Source: CBDFKB01 sp965248715 (GTDB taxonomy: Bacteria; Pseudomonadota; Alphaproteobacteria; Rhizobiales; Rhizobiaceae). From it: DNA of 64,000 nucleotides. The DNA is taken from assembly GCA_965248715.1 (NCBI GenBank), contig CBDFKB010000007.1, positions 682,001-746,000 on the forward strand, given 5' to 3'. Of this stretch, positions 29,301 to 39,282 are shown one piece after another (position 1 is the first letter of the stretch; each line of letters opens with the position of its first letter). Below the pieces are notes generated by a model. The model ran no database searches, was not told the origin of the DNA, and saw only the letters and a list, made by a program, of their open reading frames with translations. The position numbers and the translations under genes are program-made.

Positions 29301-29442
29301 ATTGATTGTTGCCTATCGCGACCCTGCCCGCGCCTACCCCTCGCGGATCCGTGTTCATTCGATCCAGGCGGTCGATGGCGATTATGACCATCTTGCCCGG
29401 GTGCGCGAATGGAGCGCGGCAACGGATGAGGGCGATGACTAG
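26354..29442 (+). pseudogene. addB: AddB helicase-nuclease subunit, frameshifted
   Basis: Partner of AddA in double-strand-break end processing. The first part (TTG at 26354) has the AddB N-terminus DGRLIPGF and PTRRSVRRFGE. Around 28131-28140 the frame is lost, and the protein continues in the -1 frame with SRVYRRR, ILGPLEARLQHADLLVIGG and LNEGSWPA, ending with the nuclease motif GRADRIDRLSDG / VVIDYKTGTGPS. One extra base in the GGGGG (28131-28135) or TTT (28138-28140) run would restore a protein of about 1,030 residues, normal for AddB. Either a real lesion or a sequencing indel. The 3' end overlaps addA by 8 bases. Confidence 0.88.
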
Positions 29443-32400
29443 TTCAGTACCGGCAGATACCACCACCAAGCAATTGCTTGCGTCTGATCCTGCAGCTTCC
29501 GCATGGGTGTCGGCCAATGCCGGGTCCGGCAAGACCTATGTGTTGACCCAGCGCGTAGTGCGGTTGCTGCTTGCTGGAACCGATCCGGCGAAAATTCTTT
29601 GTTTAACTTTCACCCGCACGGCCGCCGCAGAAATGTCGAACCGGGTATTCGCCCTGCTAGCCAAATGGGCGGTGATGGATGACGCCGTGCTTGACACAGC
29701 GGTGGCTGGCATCACCGGTAATCGACCGGGTAGCGAAGCGCGGCACGAGGCACGGCGGCTGTTCGCGCGTGCGCTCGATACCCCTGGTGGCCTGAAAATC
29801 CAAACCATTCACGGGTTTTGCGAATCGATCCTACACCAGTTTCCCCTGGAGGCGAATGTTTCCGGTCATTTCGAGGTGATGGATGATTTTGCCCGTGATA
29901 TGATCGCCGCCCGAGCCCGCGAAAATGTGCTGCGCCGCGCTGCTGGTAATCCCAATTCAGATCTCAATAAGGCTTTGGCGACCATACTTTCTTTCGCCAG
30001 CGAAACGGGATTTGTGCAAGCGCTGGACGATCTGCTCGATAAGCGCGAAGCGATCAATTCTTGGCGTCGCGACAGCGACGATAATGATCTGCCACGCGAC
30101 CTTTGCCAAACCCTTGATATTGATCCAGATGGGCGCGAGGTCGACATCGTAGCCGCAGCACTCGGCCAAGGGCTTGATCCCGGGTTCTGGCGTCAGTTGG
30201 CGCAATTGGCATTACAATCGAAATCGAAAACCGACCGGGAAAAGGCGCAAATTTTTGCGATCATCGCCGAAACAAATGACCCCTGCACTGCTTTGGATGC
30301 GATGCAAAGGTTTTTTATGACCGCCAAGGGCACGCCGCGTGTCGATCTGCTCAGCAAAAAATTTGTCAGCGGCCATGAATTTCTCGAACAGGAGTTTGCA
30401 GCCCGCCGCGCTCACTTCGCATCCGCCCTGGAGCGGCGCAACACCTGGCTGCTGGCAACCGCCAGTCAAGCTTTGCTGACGGTCGGGATCGCGATCCTCG
30501 ACGAGATGGAGGGCCTGAAACAGGCTCAGGGCCTGCTCGATTTTTCCGATTTGATCGCCCGCACGGCTGAATTGTTGGCAAGCGCACCAGCTCGGCAATG
30601 GGTACGCTACAAGCTCGACCACGGCATCGACCATGTGCTGGTCGACGAGGCTCAAGATACCAGCCCCGGCCAGTGGCAGATCGTCAATGGGTTGATCGAC
30701 GAATTTTTCGCCGGCGAAAGTGCCCACCGTGCCCATCGAACCATGTTCGCGGTCGGCGACGAAAAGCAGTCGATCTATTCGTTTCAGGGCGCCGAACCGG
30801 ATGCATTCGATGCCGAACGCCGGCGATTGGCGATGCGGGTAAAAGCCGGTCAAGGCCGCTTCGAAGATGTACGCCTGCATTTGTCGTTTCGTTCTGTACC
30901 GGACGTATTGTCGGCGGTCGACAAGGTATTTGCACAACCGCAAAACGTGGCTGGTCTGTCGCGCGTCGAAACCGTGACCGTGCACCAATCGATCCGCCCT
31001 AACGATCCCGGTGTGGTGGAAATCTGGCCGGTGGTCAGTGGAGGCAAACGGCAAATCAACGAAGATTGGGCCGCACCCTTTGACGCCACCGGGCCCAACG
31101 ACCCGGCAATCGTTTTGGCGCGCCGGATCGCCGAGACTATTGTTAGTTGGATCGACAAAGGGTCTTACCTGGTCGGCCACAGGCGCAAGCTGCGCTATGG
31201 CGACATTTTGATCCTGTTGCGCAAGCGTCCCGGCATGCTGACTGCGCTCACCCGAGCGCTCAAGGATGCCGGCCTGCCAACTGCCGGCGCCGACCGCATT
31301 GGCCTGACCGACCATATCGCAATCCAGGACCTGATCGCGCTCGGTAAGTTTTGCCTGATGCCCGACGATGATTTGACATTGGCAGCAGTGTTAAAAAGTC
31401 CCTTATTCGGCATTAGCGAGGAAGCGCTGTTTGAATTTGCCTATGAGCGGGAAGCAAGCTTGCTGGCAGCGATCGAACAGCGTGCCCCTGAAGATGCGAA
31501 ATGCGCTGCACTACATCGCCAACTGCAATCGTTAATCGGGCGCTCGTGCCGGCTAAAGCCATACGAATTCTACCAAAGCGTGCTTGGTACCGATGACGGG
31601 CGCCGCAAGTTTCATGGCCGGCTTGGCAGTGAGGCCGACGATGTGATCGAGGCGTTTCTTAGCGAAGCGATCAACCATGAGCGCGGCGGCCCGTTTTCGC
31701 TGGAAACTTTCCTGTTGGACCTGCAATCGGCAAAGCCGCAGATTAAACGGGAAATCGATGCCGAGCGCGACGAAATCCGTATCCTGACCGTACACGGCGC
31801 TAAGGGGCTGGAGGCACCGGTGGTGTTTTTGGTCGATCCCTGCACGCCGCCCTTTACCAGCAGGTTCCTGCCGCAATTGCTGACCTTTCCTCGCGACCGT
31901 GCCGGGCCCCAAGACCGCCCTCCGGGCTTGTTATGGCGGCCGGATAAAAGCGTAGCCAATACCCAGACCCGGCTCGCCGATGAAACGCAAATTCGTGGCG
32001 GCGAAGAAGAATATAACCGCCTGCTTTATGTCGCCATGACCCGCGCCGCCGACCAGCTGATCGTATGCGGTTATAGCCGTGGGCAGCCCGGTGAACATCG
32101 CTATTGGCATCGCATGGTTTCTGAAGCGCTGGTTGACGAAGCCGAGATTTCCACCGACGTTGATGGAAACGTCATCGCATGGCGATGGCAACGCCCAAAT
32201 GCACGCTCCATACAGCGCCGGCCCGTTTTGCCTGCGGACAAAGACCACCAACCACCGGTGCGAGATCATGTTGCCGAATTGCCGTCTTGGATCACGGCGC
32301 CACTTGCTGGCGCCTCGCGATTTGTCCCGCCGCTTACCGCCACCGGAGCAAACGCTTATATCCAAGCGCGGCCATTTCGTGCGGAAAGCGAAGATTTGTT

Positions 32401-32953
32401 GGCGGGCTCTGACCGCGGTGCAAGCGGACCGGCACGCCGTGGTATCGCGATCCACCGCTTGTTCGAAATACTACCCCAATTGCCAACAAAGCGACGCCAA
32501 TCTTATGCCAGCGCCTACTTGCAGCACCATCTGGCCGATCTAAACCAATCCGAACGAAACCATATCGCCGATACGATAATCGCTACCATCGACAATCCGC
32601 CGATCGACGGCCTATTCGCTGCTGGGTCACAGTCCGAGGTGCCGATTGCCGGCAAACTTTCGATAAGCGGCCAGGTTCGGGTGGTAAACGGCGTCATCGA
32701 CCGGCTGGTAGTTGGCGCCGACAATGTGGCAATCGTCGATTTTAAAAGCGGTCACCATATTGCCGGCCAAATCGACAGCCTACCCGACGAATTTGCAGTG
32801 CAAATGGCGCTCTATCGGGCACTGGTGGCTAAGATCTATCCACACAAGCCCATAAGATGCTACATATTGTGGACCCGGACCGGTACGTTGATGGAGCTTC
32901 CCACGTCTTGGCTGGAGGCTTGTCTTACTACAATCGACATAAATTTTTCTTGA
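29435..32953 (+). CDS. addA: AddA helicase-nuclease subunit
   Basis: 1,172-residue UvrD-like helicase fused to a RecB-type nuclease. Walker A is ANAGSGKTYVLTQRV near 28. Helicase motif II is LVDEAQDTSPGQW, motif III AVGDEKQSIYSFQGA, later motif VHGAKGLEAPVVFL, and motif VI region YNRLLYVAMTRAADQL. The nuclease domain at the end has HRLFEI, GVIDRLVV and VAIVDFKSG. ATG 29435 lies inside the end of addB, so translation is coupled. AddA looks intact even though addB is frameshifted. Confidence 0.95.
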   Translation: MTSSVPADTTTKQLLASDPAASAWVSANAGSGKTYVLTQRVVRLLLAGTDPAKILCLTFTRTAAAEMSNRVFALLAKWAVMDDAVLDTAVAGITGNRPGSEARHEARRLFARALDTPGGLKIQTIHGFCESILHQFPLEANVSGHFEVMDDFARDMIAARARENVLRRAAGNPNSDLNKALATILSFASETGFVQALDDLLDKREAINSWRRDSDDNDLPRDLCQTLDIDPDGREVDIVAAALGQGLDPGFWRQLAQLALQSKSKTDREKAQIFAIIAETNDPCTALDAMQRFFMTAKGTPRVDLLSKKFVSGHEFLEQEFAARRAHFASALERRNTWLLATASQALLTVGIAILDEMEGLKQAQGLLDFSDLIARTAELLASAPARQWVRYKLDHGIDHVLVDEAQDTSPGQWQIVNGLIDEFFAGESAHRAHRTMFAVGDEKQSIYSFQGAEPDAFDAERRRLAMRVKAGQGRFEDVRLHLSFRSVPDVLSAVDKVFAQPQNVAGLSRVETVTVHQSIRPNDPGVVEIWPVVSGGKRQINEDWAAPFDATGPNDPAIVLARRIAETIVSWIDKGSYLVGHRRKLRYGDILILLRKRPGMLTALTRALKDAGLPTAGADRIGLTDHIAIQDLIALGKFCLMPDDDLTLAAVLKSPLFGISEEALFEFAYEREASLLAAIEQRAPEDAKCAALHRQLQSLIGRSCRLKPYEFYQSVLGTDDGRRKFHGRLGSEADDVIEAFLSEAINHERGGPFSLETFLLDLQSAKPQIKREIDAERDEIRILTVHGAKGLEAPVVFLVDPCTPPFTSRFLPQLLTFPRDRAGPQDRPPGLLWRPDKSVANTQTRLADETQIRGGEEEYNRLLYVAMTRAADQLIVCGYSRGQPGEHRYWHRMVSEALVDEAEISTDVDGNVIAWRWQRPNARSIQRRPVLPADKDHQPPVRDHVAELPSWITAPLAGASRFVPPLTATGANAYIQARPFRAESEDLLAGSDRGASGPARRGIAIHRLFEILPQLPTKRRQSYASAYLQHHLADLNQSERNHIADTIIATIDNPPIDGLFAAGSQSEVPIAGKLSISGQVRVVNGVIDRLVVGADNVAIVDFKSGHHIAGQIDSLPDEFAVQMALYRALVAKIYPHKPIRCYILWTRTGTLMELPTSWLEACLTTIDINFS

Positions 32954-33062
32954 GATGTCGACATTCGCCGATGCGTGCCTTGACCCGCCCAATGTCGCTG
33001 ACTAGGTAAACACTTCAGCCGTGGCATGTTGGATGCCGGGCGCGAGAACAATAGGAGCAACC

Positions 33063-33383
33063 ATGGCCACAGTCACAGTTGATGCGAGCAATTTTGAAGC
33101 CGATGTGTTGAATTCGGATGTGCCGGTCATCGTCGACTTTTGGGCCGAATGGTGCGGACCGTGCAAAGCAATCGCGCCTAGCCTGGAGGAAATTGCCGCC
33201 GAAATGGTCGGCAAGGTCAAGATCACCAAGCTCAATATCGACGAGAATCCGGACCTCGCCGCCCAGTTCGGCGTGCGTTCGATCCCGACCCTGTTGATGT
33301 TCAAGGATGGCCAGCAGGCGAGTGTACAAGTAGGCGCTGTTCCCAAGAATAAACTAGTTGATTGGATCAACAACGCCGCGTGA
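33063..33383 (+). CDS. trxA: Thioredoxin 1
   Basis: 106-residue cytoplasmic disulfide reductant with the active site FWAEWCGPCKAIAP near 33 and the cis-Pro loop RSIPTLLMFKDG. It starts at MATVTVDASNF with AGGAG-like purines upstream. It lies 109 bp after addA on the same strand. A RIME-like repeat begins 43 bases after its stop. Confidence 0.97.
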   Translation: MATVTVDASNFEADVLNSDVPVIVDFWAEWCGPCKAIAPSLEEIAAEMVGKVKITKLNIDENPDLAAQFGVRSIPTLLMFKDGQQASVQVGAVPKNKLVDWINNAA

Positions 33384-33425
33384 ACCTGGTCGACCTGACA
33401 CCGATCCGGTTCCAATTAACGCCGC

Positions 33426-33531
33426 CTAGCGCTTGTCACCAAGCGTTGGAATAGCTTCGTCGCGCTATCTCTTTGTTTATGGGTGTCATTTTTCCCAAAA
33501 CCGGCACCCACTTTTAGGTGACACGCTCTAG
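33426..33531 (-). repeat. RIME-like element, copy 4
   Basis: Bounded by CTAG at 33426 and 33528. It carries a few changes from the others (GGCACC in the loop, TTTTAGGTG in one arm), so it is an older copy. It shares its right CTAG with a second, diverged element. Confidence 0.9.
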
Positions 33532-33633
33532 AGCACAATCTGAAAAGTGGCGGCCGGTTTTCAGAAAAATTGTGCGATAAAACAAATAGATAGAGCACTA
33601 TTTGCGATTCACAAATCGCGAAAAGTGCCCTAG
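33528..33633. repeat. Double-palindrome element, second sequence family
   Basis: Same length and plan as the RIME-like copies but different stem sequence. Palindrome 1 pairs GCACAATCTGAAAA with TTTTCAGAAAAATTGTGC. The spacer is ATAAAACAAATAGATAGAGC. Palindrome 2 pairs GCACTATTTGCGATT with AAATCGCGAAAAGTGC. It ends with CTAG at 33630, whose CTA is the folC stop codon. Confidence 0.85.
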
Positions 33634-34955
33634 CACGGCGGCGTGCCATTGTCGCGTAGCACCCAGCCGACCAGATAAAGCGAGCCGGTGATCAAGATCA
33701 GCGGGCGAATTGCATCCGGGTCGGTTTCCTCGGCGATCGCGTTGAGCGCATCGACCACCGAGCGCATGGGCTTTGCGTCGAGCCCGGCCAAGCGCGCGTG
33801 CTCGACCAGCGCATTGGGATCGAGACTGTTTTCATTGCTTGGGATCGGTACCGTAAACACCTTACTCACCCGGTCGCTAAAACCACGGAAATAGTTGGCC
33901 GGATCCTTGGTGTCCAACATGCCAGCAATCAAATACGCGGCCCGCTCGCCGGCCGGGTCCAAATCCGACAACATGGCTGCGGCAGCCGCCCCCGCCGCCG
34001 GATTGTGGCCGCCATCGACCCAAATTTCGCTGTCATCGGCCAACAGCGATTGTTGCACAATTTGGCCGCTCACAAGGCGTTGCATGCGCCCAGTCCACCG
34101 CACATCGCGCATGGCGCCTTCAAAACACCGGTCGCTGAGATCGGCGCCGGTCGCCCGCAGGGTGGCGATTGCAATTGCGGCATTGTTATGTTGGTGGGTG
34201 CCGCGTAAAGCCGGTAGTGGCATATCGATCAACCCGCGCAAATCTTGGTAGACCAACCGGCCATGTTCCGGCCAGGCATGGAAATCGCGGCCATGCAAAA
34301 TGGTTCGCGCTTGCCGCTCGTCGGCTATCCGCTCCAGAATATCCAGCGCCCCTTGACCCTGCGGGCCGATTACCACCGGCACCCCATCCTTGATGATACC
34401 AGCCTTTTCGAAAGCGATCTTTTCGAGAGTGTCGCCGAGAAACCCCACATGGTCGATCGATATTGACGTAATAACGCTGATCAACGCGGTGTGCATCACA
34501 TTGGTAGCGTCAAACCGGCCGCCGAGCCCAACCTCGATTAGAGCAATGTCGGCCGGTTGTTCGCAAAATAACAGGAACATCACCGCAGTCAGGATTTCAT
34601 GCACCGTAATCGGATCGCCGCCATTGGCATCTGCGGCGCGGCGCACCGCATCGTCCAGCATGGCATCTTCGACCAGCTTGCCACCGCCAACGGCACCCAA
34701 CCGATAGCGCTCATGATAGTCGACCAGATGCGGCGAGGTATGGACATGAACCATGATGTCGTCGGCTTCCAGCGCCGCGCGCATAAAGGCGATCGTCGAA
34801 CCTTTGCCATTGGTGCCAGCGACATGGATCACCGGCGGCAATGCGTCTTGCGGATTGCCGAGCTTAGCCAGCAATCCTTCGATCCGTTCGAGCGACAAAT
34901 CATAACCCGGCGGATGCAGGGCGAGCAAAGCATTGATGCGCTCGGTCGCAGTCAT
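33630..34955 (-). CDS. folC: Folylpolyglutamate/dihydrofolate synthase
   Basis: 441 residues from MTATERINALL. It adds glutamate to folates and may also make dihydrofolate from dihydropteroate. Motifs are the Mur-ligase-type P-loop HVAGTNGKGSTIAFM near 47, TSPHLVDYHERYR, GLGGRFDATN, SIDHVGFLG and WVDGGHNPAA. It is the last gene of the trpF-trpB-trpA-accD-folC order typical of Alphaproteobacteria. Its stop codon is formed by the CTAG end of a palindromic element. ATG 34955 is preferred to the upstream frame at 35027, which enters a repeat. Confidence 0.95.
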   Translation of the reverse strand: MTATERINALLALHPPGYDLSLERIEGLLAKLGNPQDALPPVIHVAGTNGKGSTIAFMRAALEADDIMVHVHTSPHLVDYHERYRLGAVGGGKLVEDAMLDDAVRRAADANGGDPITVHEILTAVMFLLFCEQPADIALIEVGLGGRFDATNVMHTALISVITSISIDHVGFLGDTLEKIAFEKAGIIKDGVPVVIGPQGQGALDILERIADERQARTILHGRDFHAWPEHGRLVYQDLRGLIDMPLPALRGTHQHNNAAIAIATLRATGADLSDRCFEGAMRDVRWTGRMQRLVSGQIVQQSLLADDSEIWVDGGHNPAAGAAAAAMLSDLDPAGERAAYLIAGMLDTKDPANYFRGFSDRVSKVFTVPIPSNENSLDPNALVEHARLAGLDAKPMRSVVDALNAIAEETDPDAIRPLILITGSLYLVGWVLRDNGTPPC

Positions 34956-34975
34956 CGGCACCACTCCAATTGGCT

Positions 34976-35052
34976 CTAGTGGTTCGATTCCAACATTTGC
35001 GTCCCGTTGCAACACTGTGGTTTGCAAATGTTGGAATCAAAAGAACCACTAG
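34976..35052. repeat. Large hairpin element, accD-folC spacer, unit 1
   Basis: Bounded by CTAG at both ends. CTAGTGGTTC pairs with GAACCACTAG and ATTCCAACATTTGC pairs with GCAAATGTTGGAAT, giving about 24 base pairs with a small internal bulge and a 24-base loop. Confidence 0.85.
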
Positions 35053-35065
35053 AAAGATATTGAAT

Positions 35066-35144
35066 CTAGTGGAATTTTTAAATTTGACATTTGACAAACT
35101 ACGAAGTCGCAAATCGGACTCAAATGTTAAATTCATTCCACTAG
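35066..35144. repeat. Large hairpin element, accD-folC spacer, unit 2
   Basis: Bounded by CTAG. CTAGTGGAAT pairs with ATTCCACTAG, and the inner AATTTGACATTTGA pairs with TCAAATGTTAAATT. It shares its outer CTAGTGG with unit 1, so the two are related but have different inner stems. Confidence 0.85.
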
Positions 35145-35191
35145 CGCGTGTCACCCAAAACCGCTGCCCACTTTTGGGTGACACGCTCTAA
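35141..35191. repeat. Single-palindrome form of the RIME-like element
   Basis: GCGTGTCACCCAAAA pairs perfectly with TTTTGGGTGACACGC over 15 bp. Only palindrome 1 of the larger element is present. It shares CTAG with unit 2. Confidence 0.85.
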
Positions 35192-35242
35192 GGGAAAGGT
35201 CCAGGCCCCAACTATTGTAATGGGGCTGTAGGCAGGTGACTG

Positions 35243-36220
35243 TTATTCGGTGGCCGCCGGTTGGTCTGCGCCTTCGATTTCGGCGCTCTCCTCGGTAGCG
35301 GGCAAATCGCCGGTTTGCTCGACGTCGACATCTTTTATCGGCGGGGTTGGCAGTGGCAACGCAATGGCAGGCGATTGGTGGGTGAGTATCGATAACAAAT
35401 TAATGATAGTCTCGCGCAGATCATGGCGGCTGACCACCATGTCGACCATACCGTGTTCCTTGAGATATTCCGCGCGCTGAAAACCTTCCGGCAGTTTTTC
35501 GCGAATGGTTTGTTCGATCACCCGCGGCCCGGCAAAGCCGATCAATGCGCCTGGCTCCGCGATGTGCACATCACCCAGCATGGCATAGGAAGCGGTGACC
35601 CCGCCGGTGGTCGGATTGGTCAGTACTACGATATAAGGGCAGCCGGCCTCTTTCAGCAATTGCACTGCAACTGTGGTGCGTGGCAATTGCATCAACGACA
35701 AAATGCCTTCCTGCATGCGCGCACCGCCGGAGCCGGCAAATAAAATCACCGGTAATTTTTCTTCCGCCGCCTTGGTCATTGCCTGAATGATTGCCTCACC
35801 AGCCGCCATGCCGAGCGAACCACCCATAAAGGCGAAGTCTTGGACCACAGCCATGATCGGCATGCCACCGATATCACCGGTGGCGGCCAATACGGCGTCT
35901 TCCATCGCGGTTTTGGCGCGGGCCGCCTTGAGACGTTCGGTATAGCGCCGCTCGTCGCGGAATTTCAGCGGGTCGCTGGCGACTTTTGGCGCTACCAAAG
36001 CATGATATTCGCCATTGTCGAAGAAATGATGCAAGCGGTCCGGGCCCTTGATCTTCATGTGATAACCGGAACCGGGGATTACCTCCATATTGGCTTCCAG
36101 GTCTTTGTGGAACACCATCTGGCCGGTCTCTGGACATTTGATCCACAAATTTTCCGGCATTTCACGCCGTTGTAACAGGCTGCTGAATTTGGGTCGGACG
36201 TAGTTGGTAATCCAGTTCAT
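35243..36220 (-). CDS. accD: Acetyl-CoA carboxylase carboxyltransferase subunit beta
   Basis: 325 residues. With AccA it transfers carboxyl from biotin to acetyl-CoA, the first step of fatty acid synthesis. It has LWIKCPETGQMVFHKDLEAN, SGYHMKIKGPDRL, FAGSGGARMQEG, LTNPTTGGVTASYAMLGD and GFAGPRVIEQTIREKLPEGF. The four-Cys zinc ribbon of E. coli AccD is absent (one Cys remains), as in rhizobial homologues. The acidic C-terminal tail is low complexity. trpA lies 73 bp upstream. Confidence 0.96.
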   Translation of the reverse strand: MNWITNYVRPKFSSLLQRREMPENLWIKCPETGQMVFHKDLEANMEVIPGSGYHMKIKGPDRLHHFFDNGEYHALVAPKVASDPLKFRDERRYTERLKAARAKTAMEDAVLAATGDIGGMPIMAVVQDFAFMGGSLGMAAGEAIIQAMTKAAEEKLPVILFAGSGGARMQEGILSLMQLPRTTVAVQLLKEAGCPYIVVLTNPTTGGVTASYAMLGDVHIAEPGALIGFAGPRVIEQTIREKLPEGFQRAEYLKEHGMVDMVVSRHDLRETIINLLSILTHQSPAIALPLPTPPIKDVDVEQTGDLPATEESAEIEGADQPAATE

Positions 36221-36293
36221 GGTGTTCGACTTGCCTTAAGAAGCTGGGGGATAGGGAAAGTACCGGTCAGAATATGGCGAATTGATGAGGATG

Positions 36294-37124
36294 TCAGGGT
36301 TTAGTGGCCCTCGCCACGCCATCGGCCAACTGATTGACCAGCGAAACCACCGCATCTGCGGTTTGACCGGTCGCGTTTCCCACATCATCAAGGGTACTGG
36401 CCACCGCGTCGACCAGGGCAGTGCCAACCACCACAGCATCGGCCCCGCGGGCAATCGCTTCCGCCTGCTCAGCGGTTCTGACCCCAAAGCCGACCGCCAC
36501 CGGTAAATCGGTTTCTCGTTTGATGGCGCCAACCGCATCGGCGACCGCGTTCGGGTCCGGTGATGCAGCGCCGGTGATACCGGTGATCGACACGTAATAG
36601 ACAAAGCCGGACGTGTTGGTTAGCACCTTCGGCAAGCGTTTCGCGTCTGTGGTGGGGGTCGCCAGGCGGACGAAATTGAGCCGATGCTCGACCGCCGGCA
36701 GACATAATTCATCATCGGCTTCAGGCGGCAAATCGACAATGATCAACCCGTCGACGCCAGCATCAGCTGCATCGGCCAAAAATCGTTCATTGCCGTAGAT
36801 GTAGATCGGGTTGTAATAGCCCATCAGCACGATCGGCGTATCATCGTCGGTTTTGCGGAATGCGCGGGCCATGGCCAGGGTTTTGTTCATGTCCTGGCCG
36901 GCGGTCAACGCCCGTTGGCCGGCTAACTGGATCGATGGTCCATCGGCCATCGGGTCGGAAAACGGCATGCCGAGTTCGATGATGTCTGCACCCGCGCCTG
37001 GCAACCGGGTTATGATCTCAAGCGATGTGGCATAATCCGGGTCGCCGGCGGTGACAAATGTCACCAGCCCGGCCCGCCCTTGAGTTTTCAGCGCGGCGAA
37101 CCGCCGGTCAATTCTTGTTTGCAT
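36294..37124 (-). CDS. trpA: Tryptophan synthase alpha subunit
   Basis: 276 residues. It cleaves indole-3-glycerol phosphate and passes indole to TrpB. Catalytic Glu and Asp are seen in IIELGMPFSDPMADGP near 47-62, with VDLPPEADDEL, YYVSITGITGA and VGFGVRT. Normally trpA follows trpB within a few bases; here about 930 bp of AT-rich DNA with two unknown genes and a terminator separate them, and no clear ribosome site precedes the trpA ATG. Confidence 0.97.
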   Translation of the reverse strand: MQTRIDRRFAALKTQGRAGLVTFVTAGDPDYATSLEIITRLPGAGADIIELGMPFSDPMADGPSIQLAGQRALTAGQDMNKTLAMARAFRKTDDDTPIVLMGYYNPIYIYGNERFLADAADAGVDGLIIVDLPPEADDELCLPAVEHRLNFVRLATPTTDAKRLPKVLTNTSGFVYYVSITGITGAASPDPNAVADAVGAIKRETDLPVAVGFGVRTAEQAEAIARGADAVVVGTALVDAVASTLDDVGNATGQTADAVVSLVNQLADGVARATKP

Positions 37125-37149
37125 GAAGAGGTGGCCTGAGCTCTTTGGA

Positions 37150-37737
37150 CTAAATGAGCCAAAATACGATTGGGACGATTATGCCGAGTACACCTATTCC
37201 ATAAGAAATCAACAATTTCCCGCGTTCCCTGCGCACTTCCGTGATAATGTGCCCTTCGGAAGCTTTGAGTCTGTCATACGCGCGTCTGATTTTTACAAGG
37301 TCGACATTCTTTAGCGCTTCATAAAGTTGATTGCGGTTAAGTCTATCTGATCTGGATGTGGCAATTTTCTTTTGAGCATCGGTGATTGAAAGAAGTAATG
37401 ATCCAAGTTGGGGTTCTGCAGCGGTCAATTTTGTGTAACCCAGGCGGTTTATCATTTGGTCAAGTTTACTATTAATTATGCTGATTGAGGCATCGACAGC
37501 ATCGTGTCTTGCTCGATAGCAATCATGCAAAGCATCTGACAAAATTGAACGGGCACGCAAGTTATCACTCTCATATACATTAATCGCCTCCAATATTTTT
37601 CTGCCACAATATCGGAGTTCACAAATGCTAGGTATAATTGCTTTGCCGTCTAATTGCTCAGCTATTTTAATATATTCTTCAGCAATATCCCATTCATTCG
37701 AAATATTGTAAATTTGTTCTTTGAATTCTTGATCCAT
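37150..37737 (-). CDS. Unknown helical protein with C-terminal membrane anchor, inserted in trp operon
   Basis: 195 residues, function not recognised. Almost entirely helix-forming. The middle contains IPSICELRYCGRKILEAI and ALHDCYRARHDAVDASI, then a charged region (RRAYDRLKASEGH, EVRRERGK) and one C-terminal hydrophobic helix (ISYGIGVLGIIVPIVFWLI), so a tail-anchored membrane protein with its bulk in the cytoplasm is likely. Base composition is unlike its neighbours (22 G/C of 60 in 37561-37620). It lies 29 bases after the 64-codon gene and 25 before trpA, all on one strand. Probably acquired by transfer. Confidence 0.7.
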   Translation of the reverse strand: MDQEFKEQIYNISNEWDIAEEYIKIAEQLDGKAIIPSICELRYCGRKILEAINVYESDNLRARSILSDALHDCYRARHDAVDASISIINSKLDQMINRLGYTKLTAAEPQLGSLLLSITDAQKKIATSRSDRLNRNQLYEALKNVDLVKIRRAYDRLKASEGHIITEVRRERGKLLISYGIGVLGIIVPIVFWLI

Positions 37738-37766
37738 ACACTATGCTCAACACTGAGAATGGCTTC

Positions 37767-37961
37767 TCACAAGTAACTTCGCAAGCGTGCAGCTGCGGCA
37801 TCCCCACGTTTGCGGAGATTGGACAACTCAGAATCTGCAACAAAGTCGCCATTTTGAATGGAAATGTTTCCACGAGTATACCGCCCAATAACTCGGTGCA
37901 ACTCAGTTCGCCAGCTTGCATCATAGTCCGCTAACGTGAGCCAGTTATATATCCATCTCAT
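37767..37961 (-). CDS. Small unknown protein, inserted in trp operon
   Basis: 64 residues beginning MRWIYNWLTLADYDASWRTE, aromatic-rich at the N-terminus and basic overall, no recognised domain, no signal peptide. A GGAG lies 8 bases before the ATG. It follows a strong terminator and precedes the 195-residue gene, so the two probably form one transcription unit with its own promoter or rely on read-through. AT-richer than the trp genes. Confidence 0.55.
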   Translation of the reverse strand: MRWIYNWLTLADYDASWRTELHRVIGRYTRGNISIQNGDFVADSELSNLRKRGDAAAARLRSYL

Positions 37962-37978
37962 CGAATCAGCTCCGAATC

Positions 37979-38004
37979 AAAAACCCGGCGTTGCGCCGAG
38001 TTTT
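37979..38004 (-). terminator. Intrinsic terminator after trpB
   Basis: On the minus strand, AAAACTCGGCG pairs with CGCCGGGTTTTT around a CAA loop: a GC core flanked by A/T runs, as in a strong (and nearly bidirectional) rho-independent terminator. It lies 54 bases after the trpB stop, between trpB and the rest of the trp operon. Confidence 0.8.
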
Positions 38005-38058
38005 GCAAAGAGTCGAGTAGAATCTACTTGAATCACGACAGAAATTCAAGCGGCACAA

Positions 38059-39279
<1,221 letters not shown>

Positions 39280-39282
39280 GGC

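Noticed and set aside
30212..31315. 367-codon minus-strand ORF inside addA
   Set aside because: Lies opposite AddA helicase motifs; no family resemblance and no ribosome site.
34976..35052. tRNA-like sequence because of TGGTTCGATTCC
   Set aside because: The surrounding bases form one long hairpin, not a cloverleaf, and there is no acceptor stem or anticodon arm.
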